64,000 nucleotides of DNA from a bacterium (GTDB lineage Bacteria; Auribacterota; Auribacteria; Auribacterales; Auribacteraceae): positions 168,181 through 232,180 of the forward strand of contig JACKPL010000004.1 of assembly GCA_024233545.1 (NCBI GenBank), in the 5' to 3' direction. Under the pieces are notes generated by a model. The model ran no database searches. It was not told the origin of the DNA and worked only from the letters and a program-made list of their open reading frames with translations. A program made the position numbers and the translations under genes. Shown here piece after piece: positions 1-13,340 of this stretch (the first letter of the stretch is position 1; the number at the start of each line of letters is the position of its first letter).

Positions 1-2600
1 TCGTCACCCGGGGATAAATCCCCTTCACCGCCACCGCCACTTGTAATGGCAAATGGCATATGAGCATATAAGTTATCGTAATAATAATACTGAGGCCATT
101 GATACAGTGCCCACAAATCAGTATCAATTTCTAAGTCAAACGCATGAATCTCATAATCTGATAATTCATATATGTTATTATAGAATAAAAATGTCGATTG
201 AATACTTTCAATTGAACTGCCCGGAAATTCCATATTTTCCGCATAGTATTTTATTACATACTTGTAATACCGCGACAGCTCGTATTCTCGGGTCAGCAAC
301 GTTTCAAACGTATCAACGACGGTGTCAGTACTATCATAGAATGTACCGTATACCTTTAAATAAATACCATAATTATAATAGGTAAGTTCCAAACGTACGG
401 CATCAGCAATATTACCACCGTATCCGCCATAACCACCGTATCCGCCATAACCGCCTAATCCCAACTCATCATTGCCATCGCCAGGACCAAAAGTCAATGG
501 ACCACCGCCATAACCACCATAACCACCCATATTCAGATCGATATAAATAACACCGGAATCCTCAAAATAAGTGATCTCCCTATATCCTAATGCATCATGC
601 TGGATATATCCATATCCGCCATATAAAGCCATACTGAAGTAATACCCTCCACGATATGACCATCCGACATTCTCTATTCCCGGATTGATTCCATTGGTAT
701 CGATCATTTCCATATATTCTGAATAGAGTACATGTACTTCGTCGCCAATAACTTTCAGTGCACCATTGACAGTAAACTGACCATTCTGTCCGCTTAATAT
801 TTCATCAGATGCAACAATATCATTCGTGCTTACCGGGAAACCGGACGGAATAATAGACAATGGTGTTAACCTCATGAGGAACAGTTTAAAGCTATAGACT
901 TGTGTATCATATCGCGTGTAGAGAACAACCAATTCATTTTCATTATCGAATTCGCATTCAAGAGCGGTAAAATATGAACTCGTCCTACTTTGATTGTTAA
1001 ATGATTGAATCATACTCGTATCAATCATTGTTTCGCCGGTTGTTCCATTGATCATTTTGTAATACACTTCATAAATACTCGACGTGTTCGGATAACGAGT
1101 CCACACAGCATGCACATTGCCATCGTTGTCAACCGCAATATCCAAAGCTTTCATGTATGCATAAGAAGAAGAAATCGATGTATCGGAATACAACGTCATT
1201 TCAGGGATAAGAACATTGCCGTCGTTATCTAATTTCGTATATTTAATACTCGCAAGATATGCGTTTCGATTATCTTCAATCCATGCAATATGCGCATTAT
1301 CCGAATCATCAACATCAATTCGTGCACAATAATTGTAGGATATCGGATTACCGAGCCCGCCAGCATCCATGGCATTGAGAACCGTTGTGTTCGTAATGAT
1401 CTCATTATCAACGTCAACAACAACATGTTGCACATCGGGATCATAGAATAATGTATACACAAAATGCTGTCGGTCTCCGCTATCTTTGTCCGAATCAATT
1501 TGCTTCAATTTATAGCTCTGATAATAACTGAAATAGGACTCTAATTTCGTCTCAATTGGCATCGTACCATCATTATCTAAGAAGAAATAGGACAGATGCG
1601 GGCCTCCAGTTTGATCTTCATGTATCATTAACGTTCCAACGCCATTGCCTGAACGTTCAATAACCATTTGATAATACCGTTCACTTCCTGTAGTAGGTAT
1701 TACAACCTGATGGTAATCATCAGACTCAATTGTCTCATCTGTTCCGTCGATAAGAACTTCTATAACATCGGGAACGAATCCTGTCGAATCGGTATTGATA
1801 TTTGCCGGATTTAACCCGAAAGCTAATTCGTCGGCATCGGGTATACCATTCAAATTATTGTCAGACTGGAATGTTCCTTGAGCAACAAGCGCACCACCTT
1901 GCAAACTTACCGTAAAAACAATAGATCCGAAATAGTTCAGATTACGTATGATGTACGGCTGTCCATCATTGAAATAAGTACCTTGTGCTTCATTATCCAT
2001 TGTAACAATCATCTGGCCTGATACATCATTGGTAATATCAATTCTCTTCCCATCCTGATACACACCGATAACTGAGAAACGCGCCCGATCATAAATCAGT
2101 GCATTAGCCGGTTCAATTTCGATAGATGAAATAGGAATAACCGTAACAGTAACCATCGAAGAAACTGTTGAATTTTGTGAAAGATCATAGGCAGTCGCCT
2201 CAAATTGATTATTAGGATCGCCAAGTAGCGGTGTCGTAAAATAGCCAATATATGGTGCGTTAGAATCAAGAACACCATAATGGCCGATCCAATAAATAAG
2301 CATATGATCGATTGCAAAATTATCTTCGGCTGTTGCCTCCATAATAATATCATCACCTGCATAAACCGGTCCTTCATTTATGGAGAAAACCTGTACATTA
2401 TGCGGCGGCACAGGATCCGGCTCAATAACTACGGTAACAGCTGTACTATTATATACATTCCCTGATAAATCAAAGGCATGTACTTCAATTATTGAATTGG
2501 TAATGCTTGACACTGGAGGGAATATAGCATTAACAAAATATTGACCGCTATCATTACGAACCGCTACCGCATCATTATCGATGATCAGTTCGATAGTCAT
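1..2600 (-). CDS. Giant protein, fifth frame segment, runs off the left edge
   Basis: The frame is open from 2618 to position 1 with no stop; the ATG at 2600 is only internal (GDNMTIEL). Read by hand: end of one Ig module; a second Ig module (about 2410 to 2110); a BIG2-like domain (2125 to 1865, IEIEPANALIYDRARFSVI); a calcium-binding TSP3-like motif (SDNNLNGIPDADELAFG and following); a BNR/sialidase-like propeller (about 1500 to 700, with DSDNAHIAWIED and VDNDGNVHAVWTRYP); and a Gly-Tyr-rich region. The end at position 1 is the window edge, and the gene continues. The changed module types suggest that a different functional end of the protein is near. Confidence 0.8.
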   Translation of the reverse strand, partial: MTIELIIDNDAVAVRNDSGQYFVNAIFPPVSSITNSIIEVHAFDLSGNVYNSTAVTVVIEPDPVPPHNVQVFSINEGPVYAGDDIIMEATAEDNFAIDHMLIYWIGHYGVLDSNAPYIGYFTTPLLGDPNNQFEATAYDLSQNSTVSSMVTVTVIPISSIEIEPANALIYDRARFSVIGVYQDGKRIDITNDVSGQMIVTMDNEAQGTYFNDGQPYIIRNLNYFGSIVFTVSLQGGALVAQGTFQSDNNLNGIPDADELAFGLNPANINTDSTGFVPDVIEVLIDGTDETIESDDYHQVVIPTTGSERYYQMVIERSGNGVGTLMIHEDQTGGPHLSYFFLDNDGTMPIETKLESYFSYYQSYKLKQIDSDKDSGDRQHFVYTLFYDPDVQHVVVDVDNEIITNTTVLNAMDAGGLGNPISYNYCARIDVDDSDNAHIAWIEDNRNAYLASIKYTKLDNDGNVLIPEMTLYSDTSISSSYAYMKALDIAVDNDGNVHAVWTRYPNTSSIYEVYYKMINGTTGETMIDTSMIQSFNNQSRTSSYFTALECEFDNENELVVLYTRYDTQVYSFKLFLMRLTPLSIIPSGFPVSTNDIVASDEILSGQNGQFTVNGALKVIGDEVHVLYSEYMEMIDTNGINPGIENVGWSYRGGYYFSMALYGGYGYIQHDALGYREITYFEDSGVIYIDLNMGGYGGYGGGPLTFGPGDGNDELGLGGYGGYGGYGGYGGNIADAVRLELTYYNYGIYLKVYGTFYDSTDTVVDTFETLLTREYELSRYYKYVIKYYAENMEFPGSSIESIQSTFLFYNNIYELSDYEIHAFDLEIDTDLWALYQWPQYYYYDNLYAHMPFAITSGGGGEGDLSPGD
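414..449 (-). repeat. Perfect 18-bp tandem duplication coding Gly-Gly-Tyr repeats
   Basis: The unit accaccgtatccgccata (plus strand) stands at 414..431 and again at 432..449 without a mismatch. On the minus strand it reads as YGGYGG. A similar Gly-Gly-Tyr stretch lies at 501 to 527, with an acidic GPGDGNDELGLG between. This is the only exact tandem DNA repeat I found. Confidence 0.9.
700..1500 (-). other. BNR/sialidase-like propeller
   Basis: Two blades can be recognised by the DxDGNxHxxW core (RIDVDDSDNAHIAWIED and AVDNDGNVHAVWTRYP) plus YEVYYKMINGTTGE. This is the Asp-box-like pattern of sialidase-type propellers and differs from the LVIVD and YVTN blades elsewhere in the gene. No catalytic residues were identified, so enzymatic activity is not claimed. 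Confidence 0.5.
1780..1870 (-). other. TSP3-like calcium-binding motif
   Basis: SDNNLNGIPDADELAFG is followed by NPANINTDSTGFVPD. The D-x-N-x-N-G-x-x-D-x-x-E spacing is that of thrombospondin type 3 and EF-like calcium loops common on bacterial surface proteins. It joins the BIG2-like domain to the BNR-like propeller and may act as a calcium-rigid linker. Confidence 0.6.
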
Positions 2601-5600
2601 GTTATCGCCCGTTACGCGTCAAATGGGATCAATACGGAGCTTTCGCCGCCAATATAATGGCGGTCATTGATATCAGCCGGTAAATCCAGTTCGACTGTTG
2701 GAGCGCCTCCAAGATCATGATATATATTCACAATCGCCGCTTCTCCCGATTGAACAATCAGTTGATTGCCATAAATATAGCAATCGGTAATCTGATATTC
2801 AATTGGTACATTAGTAAATTGAGAAACAGAACCAAGTACTATTTCCGAACCCAGAGAGGATGTATCAAGGAAAAACACATCGTTCATACCATGTATAACC
2901 GTAAAATCGCCAATTGAATCAATACCCATAGGCATTTCTCCATCCAAATCGTCTATGAGAATGAAAGCTGGCGTACCAAAACTTAATGGCGTTTGGGTAA
3001 TTCCTACTGAGAACAACCCACCGATTTCGTCTGTCGCATATAAGACGGAATCTTTAACTTCCAAATCGCCAAAATCCGGTAATGGAGCTTCTGGAGCAGG
3101 TGTATAAAGCGTAATTGTCTGCAACAGTTCAAGGTTATCCAGTTCATACACATGAATTTGTCCCCTGCGGGTCAAGCGGTATAGATTGTCTTCAGTTGCT
3201 TCCAACGCAAGTGTCCCGCTGTCATTGTCCTCTATTCCCGGCAATACTACAGGCGAATTCGGGAACCGTACATTGAGTACCCACACACCATCGTCATGGC
3301 CGACATATGCCCGATCGCCATTAAGCAATATAACGCCTTCACGGTTCTCTATCGTTTCATCATCCAACTGAATCTGCGCCTTAAGATTGAAATCATACGG
3401 ATCGAAGCTAGCGCCCATTACAATAAATTGCGTAGATGACCAGCCGCTATAAGTGCCGACACCGTAGATAAAGCCATTTTCGACAACAAAATGATACAAT
3501 GAATAAGGATTTGCAGTCGAAGTATATACCAACCTATTCGCTGTTGATATTCTCGGCACGTTTCCAAGGAACGAAAGCTCGCTACCTGCAAACTCAAGTT
3601 CCCCGCCAATACCTGTTTCACCTACACCAGACTCACCTTCTCCCCCTCCACCGGGTATAAGCGAACTAATATCATATACTTCTAGAATCTGATACGAGGT
3701 AATATATAGTTTATCGTCAAGAACATACGTATCATAGACGTCGCGATCATCATATCCGGCAGTCGGCTCTGCTTCAAAGAGCAGATTAACTTGTACCGAT
3801 ATCTTACTTGAACGATTGCCGGCATAATCCTGAGCAATTACTCCAACAGTCATTGGATCAGAATAGACGTTTACCGGTATAACAATCGGACGGTCAAATG
3901 TTCCGTCTTCTTCCGGTGAAAGAACATCAATGATATCGTTATCGAAGTAGATTTCAATAATCTCAACCATGGATTGTGTCCCGGAATTATCCGTTGACAC
4001 CCCTATAACATCTACCCACGATCCGCCGATTACCGTTTGTCCGGCAATAGGTTCGGTCATGGTTACAGCAGGAGCTTCAGTATCATCAAGTATGGTTATT
4101 GCAATCTTATCGCTTCGTCCGATATTACCGAACATATCTTTCGCCCGAACCTCGATAGTTAACACATCGGAAGCACCATCAATGATCGGCAACCTCTTAA
4201 GAATGGTAAGCGACGACTGGCCATTGGCATTTATCGTTTCAGCCTTGATATTATTGTAGAACATTTCAATAGCATCAATGTTTTCATCAACTGCAGATAT
4301 TTGTATAGATAATAAATGCCCTTCAAAATACGATTCATTATCAAGCGGCGAGACGATCGTAACAACCGGCACAGCAACATCCGGCAACAATTTATTGATT
4401 CTGCCGAATACCGCAACAGGGCCTGCAACACTATTCTGCGCGACAACCGTTCCGGTTTCCACATCAATTTTTGCAATGAGATTATCCGCTTTTGAAAACA
4501 CAAACAATGCATTCTCGATTGTATCAAACTGTAATCTATCCGGTGATGGCACAGACCATGAATCCACTTCATTCAGTGTTGTCGGGTCGAATACCAGAAT
4601 AGTGTCATTATCCGGCAGAGCGGCAAGTATCCGTTCTGAGCCGGAGATAACAACCGATTCAATACTCGATATCTCAGAATCAACTGTTCTAAATAATCCA
4701 GCCGCTGATGTAAACGGGCCAGTATCAATTCTTGCTATCTCATATTGGTTTGCAGACTGATAAAAGCGTCCGACATACAAGATATTACCTGCCTGATTCA
4801 GATTAATCGCTGTTCCTCTGTATGCACTTGCAGATGTAAAACCTGTTAATGATCCGTTTCCTGTAGTCAGGTCATAGTTGGTAATACGAGAACACCAATA
4901 ACTTGGATGTGACCCATCCTCATACCCATATTCCGCAATATATATTCTTCCATCAGGTGCGGTTACCGTACCTCGAGCACCCCTGATATACTGGTAGCCA
5001 TACGGAGATGTAGACGGTGAATCGATATTCATTACCGTAACATAATCAAATGGATATTCAGGGAATAACAACGCAAACAACTGTGAGTTTTGTTCAGCCA
5101 ACTCTACAGTTTGCGTGCGGAAATACTGGTTGCCGGTTCGATAGCTGAATACCTGTGCATTAAAATCAACCATTCCAAGTTGTTCACGCTCGCTTTGCGT
5201 ATCATACATCGCGATAAACAACTGATCGCGTTGTTGATGATATTTTGCATCGGTTGCGACAAAATTAACTCCGGTTGATATTCCTAAATCTCCCGCTATC
5301 AAGGTATTGGTATCTAAATCAAATAGAGCGCCAGCATTATTGACCATCAAAAGTTGATTATAGTCGCTTCGAACGACTGTCAAAGCCACAGAATCAGACG
5401 TCATTAACCCTGCATAGTCAACTGCAATAACCTCAATTGTCGCCGATGCTTCAAGCGCATCTTCCTCAATCGGAATTGATGTTTGGTAAGGAGCTCCTCC
5501 AAGGTTGAGATAGGCTTCGGTTCCTAAGAATTTTACAGGAACTCCATTATACAACACTTGGACAAATTTAATGTTATCGGTGGCATCACTTATTTCGACA

Positions 5601-8600
5601 TTAAGTACGACGAATGAATCAGCATAGGCTGTTTCGTTATCCTCTGGAATAACGATTGACACAACCGGCGCATCGGTATCATTAAGAACAGTTACTGTCT
5701 GCGGCGCCGATTGAGCCCTGATTCCCGAAACATCTGTTACTTGAGCATATACTTCAAACGACGCAACATCAACAGGAACTCTATAAGTAAATGAATATGG
5801 TCCAACGATTTTCTCTTCAAAACGTTCGCCATTGATATACAATGATACATTTCGTATGCCGATGCTCGAAGTCGGAAGCGCAGTAAATGTCAATGCCGTC
5901 CCTTCTGTCGCGCTGGAAGGCACACCATTCAACACAATCGAAGGAGGCACAGTATCAAAAATTGTCAACAGGTGATAATCGACATCTCTTGTTCCGATAG
6001 GCATAGCGATATCTTCAATATTCTTTGTTGCTATTTCAATCTTCCGAATATAATTATTACTGGTTGCCATATAGAGATACCTGCCGTCATCGCTTATATC
6101 CATAGCATAGATTGACGGCAATGAAGCCATATCAAGCCAGAGTTCCGCTTCACCTGTTTCAGGGTTATACATATAAATGTCATCAGGCGAATCATAGAAC
6201 ATGAATACGCGGAGCCCCATAGGTGTCAACCCGCCAACAGGATACTGGCCGCCGACATTAGTTTTTATTTGTGTAAATGAGGTCGATGCCGTATCAATCT
6301 CATACAATGTACCATTATTATTCGTATTGGTAATATATGCCTTATTGCCGTATGGCAACATAACCATCTCATAATCCAAACCGACTCCTGACGAATCGCT
6401 ATACCTTTTCACTTCTGAATAATCGTCCAGATTAAATACCAGTATTCTGGAATAGGTCGGGTCAGAATAAGTGAACGATTGATTGCTTACATACAAATAC
6501 TGTCCATCCGGAGTTACCACAACACTCCACGGATAATAGAGGCGGGTTCCCGTATTTGACGTAGTAATTTGATGAACAACAGTAAGGCTTTCCAGAGAAA
6601 CAACCATAACCTTATTATTATACGCACTTGTAATATATGCGAGTTTCCTTACCGCATCAAATGCAATGTCACGCGGCCCATCAAATCCATCGGAATAGGT
6701 GAAAACCTTAACAATTTCACGGGTAAATTTATTGAACACAATTACTTCGTCATTTCCTTGACGGAATAAGAACCCATACTGCAAGGGTGATATCTTTATG
6801 TAATCTGCATTATTGATTAACAATTCAGTTGTCGCATGCGTTATGTCATCAGTGACAAATAATCTGTAAGCTGACGTATAAGCTATTGAGAATAATTTGC
6901 CTTGTTTTACAAATGTCTCTGGGCTTGTTATACCGTTAAGTATATTCGACAGATCGCTCACATTACCAGCGCCGTCAACCGCAACCGCAGTAATTGTAAA
7001 CACCTGACTATTCGATACATTATCGTCAAGATACAATATTGTCTGATAAGGCGGTACAGTAGCTACCGCTGTCGAGCTGTTTACCCCATCAAAAAGGGTG
7101 TATTCCACACGGCTGATCGATGCGTTGTCTTGCGCATTGGCGGTTACGACAACCGGCATTCCCGCGTTTACACCCACTAAATCGGTTACCGCGGCGATCG
7201 TTACGGTCGGTGCTATGCTATCGTCAACAACAGTTATTGTAATAATTGAGCTCAATGCTGAGTTCCCTGCAAAATCATACGCTTTCGCTTGAATCTCGAA
7301 AGGCGTTGCTCCTGATGGAACATTTCCTACAAACGGGAAGGCAAACGGTGTTTGAGCATCAGTTCCAAGCAAGCCGCCATTGAGGTAGTATTCAACAAAT
7401 TCTACTCCTTGATTATCGTCAACAGTTGCGACCAAGGACACCTCTTCTCCGACAAGATATGATTCTTTTACCGGATCAGCGGCAAGTTCGATAGTCGGAT
7501 TTACTGCATCAGTTGCCGTACTCATCAATATCCTGCGATAAATACCCGAAGTCGGATAGTACGTATGCGACCAGTCACTGGTTTTAATAACGCTGTACCC
7601 TGTATTAGACTGATAGTAAACAAATAAATACTTACCATCAGGAGTAAAGTCCGAATCCATAGGCACATATGGTAATGAAACGTTGGCAATAGATGTATAA
7701 CTATCAGAACTGAGCCCACCTTCTATCTTCCTGATATATATGATGTTTGAAGACCTATAGGCAATAGCCATTACCGAAAGGGTGTCGCTTACTTTTCCAA
7801 TGGAGATATTACCGTTATTAACATTAATATCTACGTTGTAATAGTTGGATCCAGTATCTGCATGGAACTTTCTATAGTCGTCAGTTGAGTAAGGCATGTA
7901 GATTAAATCATTGGTACCATCAAAATAATTCTCCACATCCCATCCATAATTCATAGCGATTGCTGAAGGCAATGAACCAGTCGATTCAAGATTCGTTACC
8001 GTCCATCTTCTGGAATAATACGTACTTGAATTATACGTAGACGGCGAAGCCGCCCATAACGTATTTCCGCTGTGGCTCAACGCCAAATTCACCCTTACAT
8101 ATTCACCTGAGTTATTATACAAAGACGGCCCGTCGTAGCTGGTTGTGAAAATCGGGTCTCCGGTGCTTTCAGGATCAATACATACAGGAATATCAAGCAC
8201 CACAATCTTGCTATTTCCAGTAGGTGATGAGGAAGAAGAATTCCACTCGGTGGATACGTATGCAAAACGGTCATTCTTATCGATAACGATTGATGAGAAC
8301 CGTCCTTTAAATGTTCCTGTATCATCAATTTCACGAACCAATGTGCCTTGAGGCATTTTGTATACGCGAATCTTATTAAATGACTGTGATGTGGAAGCTG
8401 ATAGAGCAAACAAGTATTCTCCATCGTGAGTCGATGCCATGTCGGTAAATTGTCCGCTGTTTGTTCCACCCGGCGCATTAAGAACCGATGTCATCCCGTT
8501 AAAATCGAGACGGTGTATTTCGCGCTGATTATACGAAGCGGCAACAATTATGTCAAATACCGGTTCTAGCACATTTAAAGTAATAGAAGTTGATGCTGAA

Positions 8601-11600
8601 TTGCCAACCGAGTCAATTACGGTAACTGCAATAACAGAATCTTCTCCGATAACACCATTATCAAGACGGAATGTTGCCGCCGTGAATGGCGGTTGAGTAA
8701 CCGGCTCTTCAGCACGGTCATTAACACTGATTTGCACTTGAGCAATACCACCGTCATCGGTAATATCAAGAGCAAGTGTAACAAGCGAATTCAAGCGTGC
8801 ATCCGAACCGTGAGCCGGCGAAAGGATAGCCACATTCGGGGCTTGCGTGTCTGCCACTACTCCATAAGTAACAGGTACCATTGCAGTAGTATTCCCTGCC
8901 GCATCACGCGCAACAGCCCTCACAACAATACTTTGTCCTTCACCGGTGAACGCCGGTACCTGCATTTGAATCGGATACGATGGCGCTACGGTAGAAATAC
9001 CCATGGATTCATTATCCAAGAGCAATTCGACCTGTTGCAGTACAAAATTATCCGTCGCATTAAACGCTACATTCACTCGTTTCCCTTCGACCAATTCAGT
9101 GCCTTGAACCGGCGAAGTAACGAAAATTGTCGGCGGAACATTGTCAAACATTTTTCCAGAATACATTGGTCCATAATTATAATTTGTCGACTCTATTCGG
9201 ATGATCGGCAGTAACGTGACCGAATCAACAACGTCTGTTGCGCCGGAACTGCTGGCATCGCCATTAAAGAACAACGCTTTGCCGTCCGGTGTCAATTCGC
9301 CAAAATCCGCATCATAAAGGTCAAGGCTGACTGTTGCCTCAACTTGCAGAGTATCAGCATTGATCTTGTAGATGGTTTCAGGCCCGGTAACAGTAACAAC
9401 AAATGCTTTCGGCCCTTCGGGCGTATATCCTGCCGCAACAGCATATGAACTGCTGTTTAATGCTATAACTTTTTCCACACTTAAGGTATCGAGATTGATA
9501 ATAAACAATCTGCTGTTTCGAGTCGACACAAACGCATACGGCGAACCTGCTATGGTTGCAACTTCATACGGTGTATACTGCGATGTTGTGCCCGGTTCAA
9601 TGGTCGGTATATTTTTGATAATCATACCGTTCACCGCATTCATTACCGTAATGCCGCGTTCCGTACCGGAATGGTTACAAACCAAGATATATTTTTCGTC
9701 AGCAGAACGGAATAAACGTTCCGGTTGGTCAATAGTCTGAAAATCGGATATGGAGAACAGATAGTTAAAACCGGTGTGGCCAAGTGTATCAAATACATCT
9801 ATCTTATCATGGTTAGGACGAGCACAGAACAACAAGTCTTCGTTTTTGGATAACATAAGCGCTCTGGAATAGATGTCATATGTCCCTGTATATTCGTAAT
9901 CCTGTTCTCGGTTTCCATTCAAAAGGTTAAAACGATACAATCTCCCGTAATAATCCGTTCGAGCCGTATACGCTTTTTTACCATCTTTTGTAGCAACAAT
10001 ATTGTATGGGTAATACGAATTGCCGCTTCCATAATCTGCAATTCGCTTATAGGATTTTGCATCAAAGACAGTAAATGTATAGGCACCGTAATTAGGTTTA
10101 AGAATAACATCCATAAGAAATGGTTTCGAAGCAACCGTGAGAGATACAACACTGCTTACTGCCTGATTGCCGTTTTCATCAAAGGCGCGAGCATAAAGAT
10201 CAAGTACGGCTCCCTCGTTTTCCGATAACCTTAACCCAAAGTCATACGGCGCTTGGGTATCGTTGTCAAATAATGCGCCGTTAATATAAAGTTCGACAAG
10301 GGCGACCCCTGCATTATCTGTTGCCGCCACATTGACAAACAATACATCGGTAGCGCCGATTTTATTTCCTGTAGCATTTGTACTGGCAATTGAAACTATC
10401 GGAGCAGTATTATCGGGAACCACATCAACAAGAATCTGGTCTGACGCGGATGCTCCGCCAAAAGTAAATGCTTCAACTTCTATTACAACATCATTAAGCG
10501 GTGTAGATACATCGGGTAATGTAATGGTTGTTTCAAACGGCGGCGTATGCATGATATTGACTACAGTGCCGTCAATTTTAAAATGCATATCCGATACCAC
10601 TTTCGGGTTACTGACATCAACTTTGACAAGCAGTTTTGCACGCGAGGTGTACGTACCCGGCAATGGCGATACCATAGAAACCGTAAACGGTATAACCGCT
10701 GATTGATCGGGTGTTAATAAATATCCAACACCGTTTTCTCCATAAACCGAATACAGCTTTTTAATAATAGTAAAAGAATCAATATCGACAATTGATAACT
10801 CGCCCACTCCATTTGTCGTTGTTGCAACAAGTAATTTGGTCGGATCAGACTGGGGCACTGTTAGACTCGCAATGTCTCCAAACCCACTCAATGTTGCCAT
10901 TACTGTATCTGTCTTGGGATCGATCTTAAAAATAGTATTTTGAGTATCGCTTGCAATAGGTACATAACCTTGCGATGACACACCAGATACTAGGTTTTCA
11001 AGGTCATATGTCAGAGGAATTATCGTTACAAACTGTTTAGTAGCCATATTCATGACTTGGATATCTTCACTGTAATAAGTCGCAAAATAGGCTTTGGTTC
11101 CATCTGCAGGAATTGTAACTTTCCGCAGTGTTTCATTGTTCTGGCTTGGAAATGTCTGAGTGGCCTGCGAAATCAGATTGACTACTGCAATGGTATTCGA
11201 GTTATTGATTGTATAAATCTCTGTCCCATCAGGCGAAATATCCATATCGTAACCGTTAGTTGGTACATAAATAAAACTTTGCATGGTATCAGTCTGAGTA
11301 TTAATCAGGTTGATTGTAGTGTTATAATCGAGAACGTATGCCAGATTGAGTTCTGGTTTGAATATGGCTTCCCACTGATTTGTTCCGTTATAAGAAGTAG
11401 CCATATTTATTGTCTTTACATTATATGTCAACGGATCAATAGCATACATACCTCGTACATTTCCTGAAGCAACATAGATACGGCTTCCGTCAGGCGAAAT
11501 ATCAACTTTATTGGCAGAAGTAACCGGAATTGTTGCCTCTATAACTCCAGTCTCAACATTGATAACCGAAACGCTATTCGCACTGGAATTCGGTGAAAGA

Positions 11601-13340
11601 ATTCGGGCAACGAGCGGTACATCAATAGTAATTGTTACAGAATCTGTACCAATATTGCCTGTCATGTCATATGCAGTAACTTCAATTGTTGCTGATTGGT
11701 TTGTCATTGAAGCAGGAATACGAAGGAGCACTTCCCGCTGATCGCTATCGATTACAATCGGCACACCGCCGCTTAGCGTTACCTGAATTGCATCAATACT
11801 GCCGCCTATCGATGATGAATCATCCGCAGTAAACGTAACCAAAACATTGCTGTTTGCATAGACTGTATCATTATCTTCCGGTGAGATAATTGATACAACA
11901 GGCGGTGCAGTATCTTCAAGTACTGACAAATTAACCGGTAAGGATTCGCCGACATTTCCTAACCAATCTGTTGCCCGCAGCTTGATTGAGATATTCGACG
12001 CATCGGTAACTCTCGGAATCAATACCGATCCTGCAAACGGCAATTCAGGGTCTGTATCAGCCAACAAGACTTGGAAACCTGTTCCGTAATCCATCAGCAG
12101 TTCTACCGACCGAATAGGCAGAGCATCAAGGATTGAAGCTTCGACAATAAGTTCTATATTTTCGGATACAGATGTTCCATCTAAAGGCGATGTTATAGCA
12201 ATTACCGGAGCATCTCTATCATCAGGTATATTGATAACCTGAGTTGCAGTAGAAATACTGTTGTTGAAGAGGTCTCGTGCACGTAACGAGATTGAAAAAT
12301 CAGTTCCGAATTCTTCAGGGCTGACTGGAATACTCATAGTAAATGCCGGGCCTTTTGCCGAATCGAGAGACCTGCCGTTTACAATAAGTTCGACCGTTGC
12401 CTGATCGTCATCACTCGCTGTTCCCGTAACCACTATCGCATCATTGTCAAACATTATATTTGTAGCCCCAAATACCGGCATACCTTTTCCGACACCAAAA
12501 TCAAATTCTGTTAATGTAGTGCTTGAAGACAATCGCGAAACATATACATAATATCCGTGCACTTTAACCGTTTCACACGATGAATTGAGTGTCCATTGAG
12601 TCACTAAATCCAACGACGGGAGCGAATAGACATCAAGACGATCGTATTTTACTTGATAGAGATAATTACCGAATACATCAATACCATCAGAATCTTTTCC
12701 AGTATCCGACAAATAAAGTATTCTTGTTGGAGTTGCCTTGCTTGTATTGAGATCAAATACAACTATCCCGTAATAATCTATACTTGCATAAAGCTTGTTG
12801 TCTTTAATAGCCAAGCCGTTATGATTATTACTGCTTTGAGTGTCAAGCTGTGCTAATTCCTGCATGTTTGCAGGGTTGCTGACGTTATATGAGAATAATG
12901 CATCCTGATCGCCAACGTACAAATAATTCTTAGTATTATCCAGTATGGCTGAATACGGAAAATCATTTGTCGGGCGAACAAGAGATTGGATAAAAACGGG
13001 GTTTTCTCTATCAGAAATATCGTAAGAAACAATACTATTGTTATATATCGTAAACAACGTATCATTTCCATTATATACAGCGAAATAAGCATTAAGAGAG
13101 ATTACTTTAACTCGTCTAATCTTTGTGGGCTCGCTAATATCAAATATGTACATCCCGCCTCCATCACTCGGCGCATAGAGATAATCGCCGGCGATAGCAA
13201 AATGATATACATATCTGCTGTCCATTGTATCTTGGCTGACTAAATTAAACGTACCGATATCAACAACGCGTATACCGCTACTGCCGCCAAGAAACGCATA
13301 CTGTCCTCGTATCTCAAACCACTCGCAATTTGTAATGTTT
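2110..13340 (-). repeat. Seven long units of propeller plus Ig modules, period about 1.5 to 1.75 kb
   Basis: Unit starts judged by eye: 13340, 11605, 10125, 8570, 6930, 5375 and 3785, ending near 2110. Each unit is about 0.9 to 1.1 kb of propeller followed by two Ig modules (three in the first unit). The Ig pair has an A type and a B type, with the second often starting DxxAPVVSI and containing PEDNxTxYA (11925, 5685). The units are too divergent for exact DNA repeats. Confidence 0.7.

Noticed and set aside
700..1500. Active sialidase domain
   Set aside because: Only Asp-box-like blades can be seen. The arginine triad, the Tyr/Glu nucleophile pair and a catalytic Asp could not be placed, so only a propeller is claimed.
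4278..4760. Open plus-strand frame of 160 codons
   Set aside because: It is antisense to a continuous repeat-protein frame, has low-complexity Ser/Thr-rich translation and no ribosome binding site. Many similar frames across the window, up to 173 codons (for example at 8693..9214 and 42393..42866), are shadows of the codon pattern.
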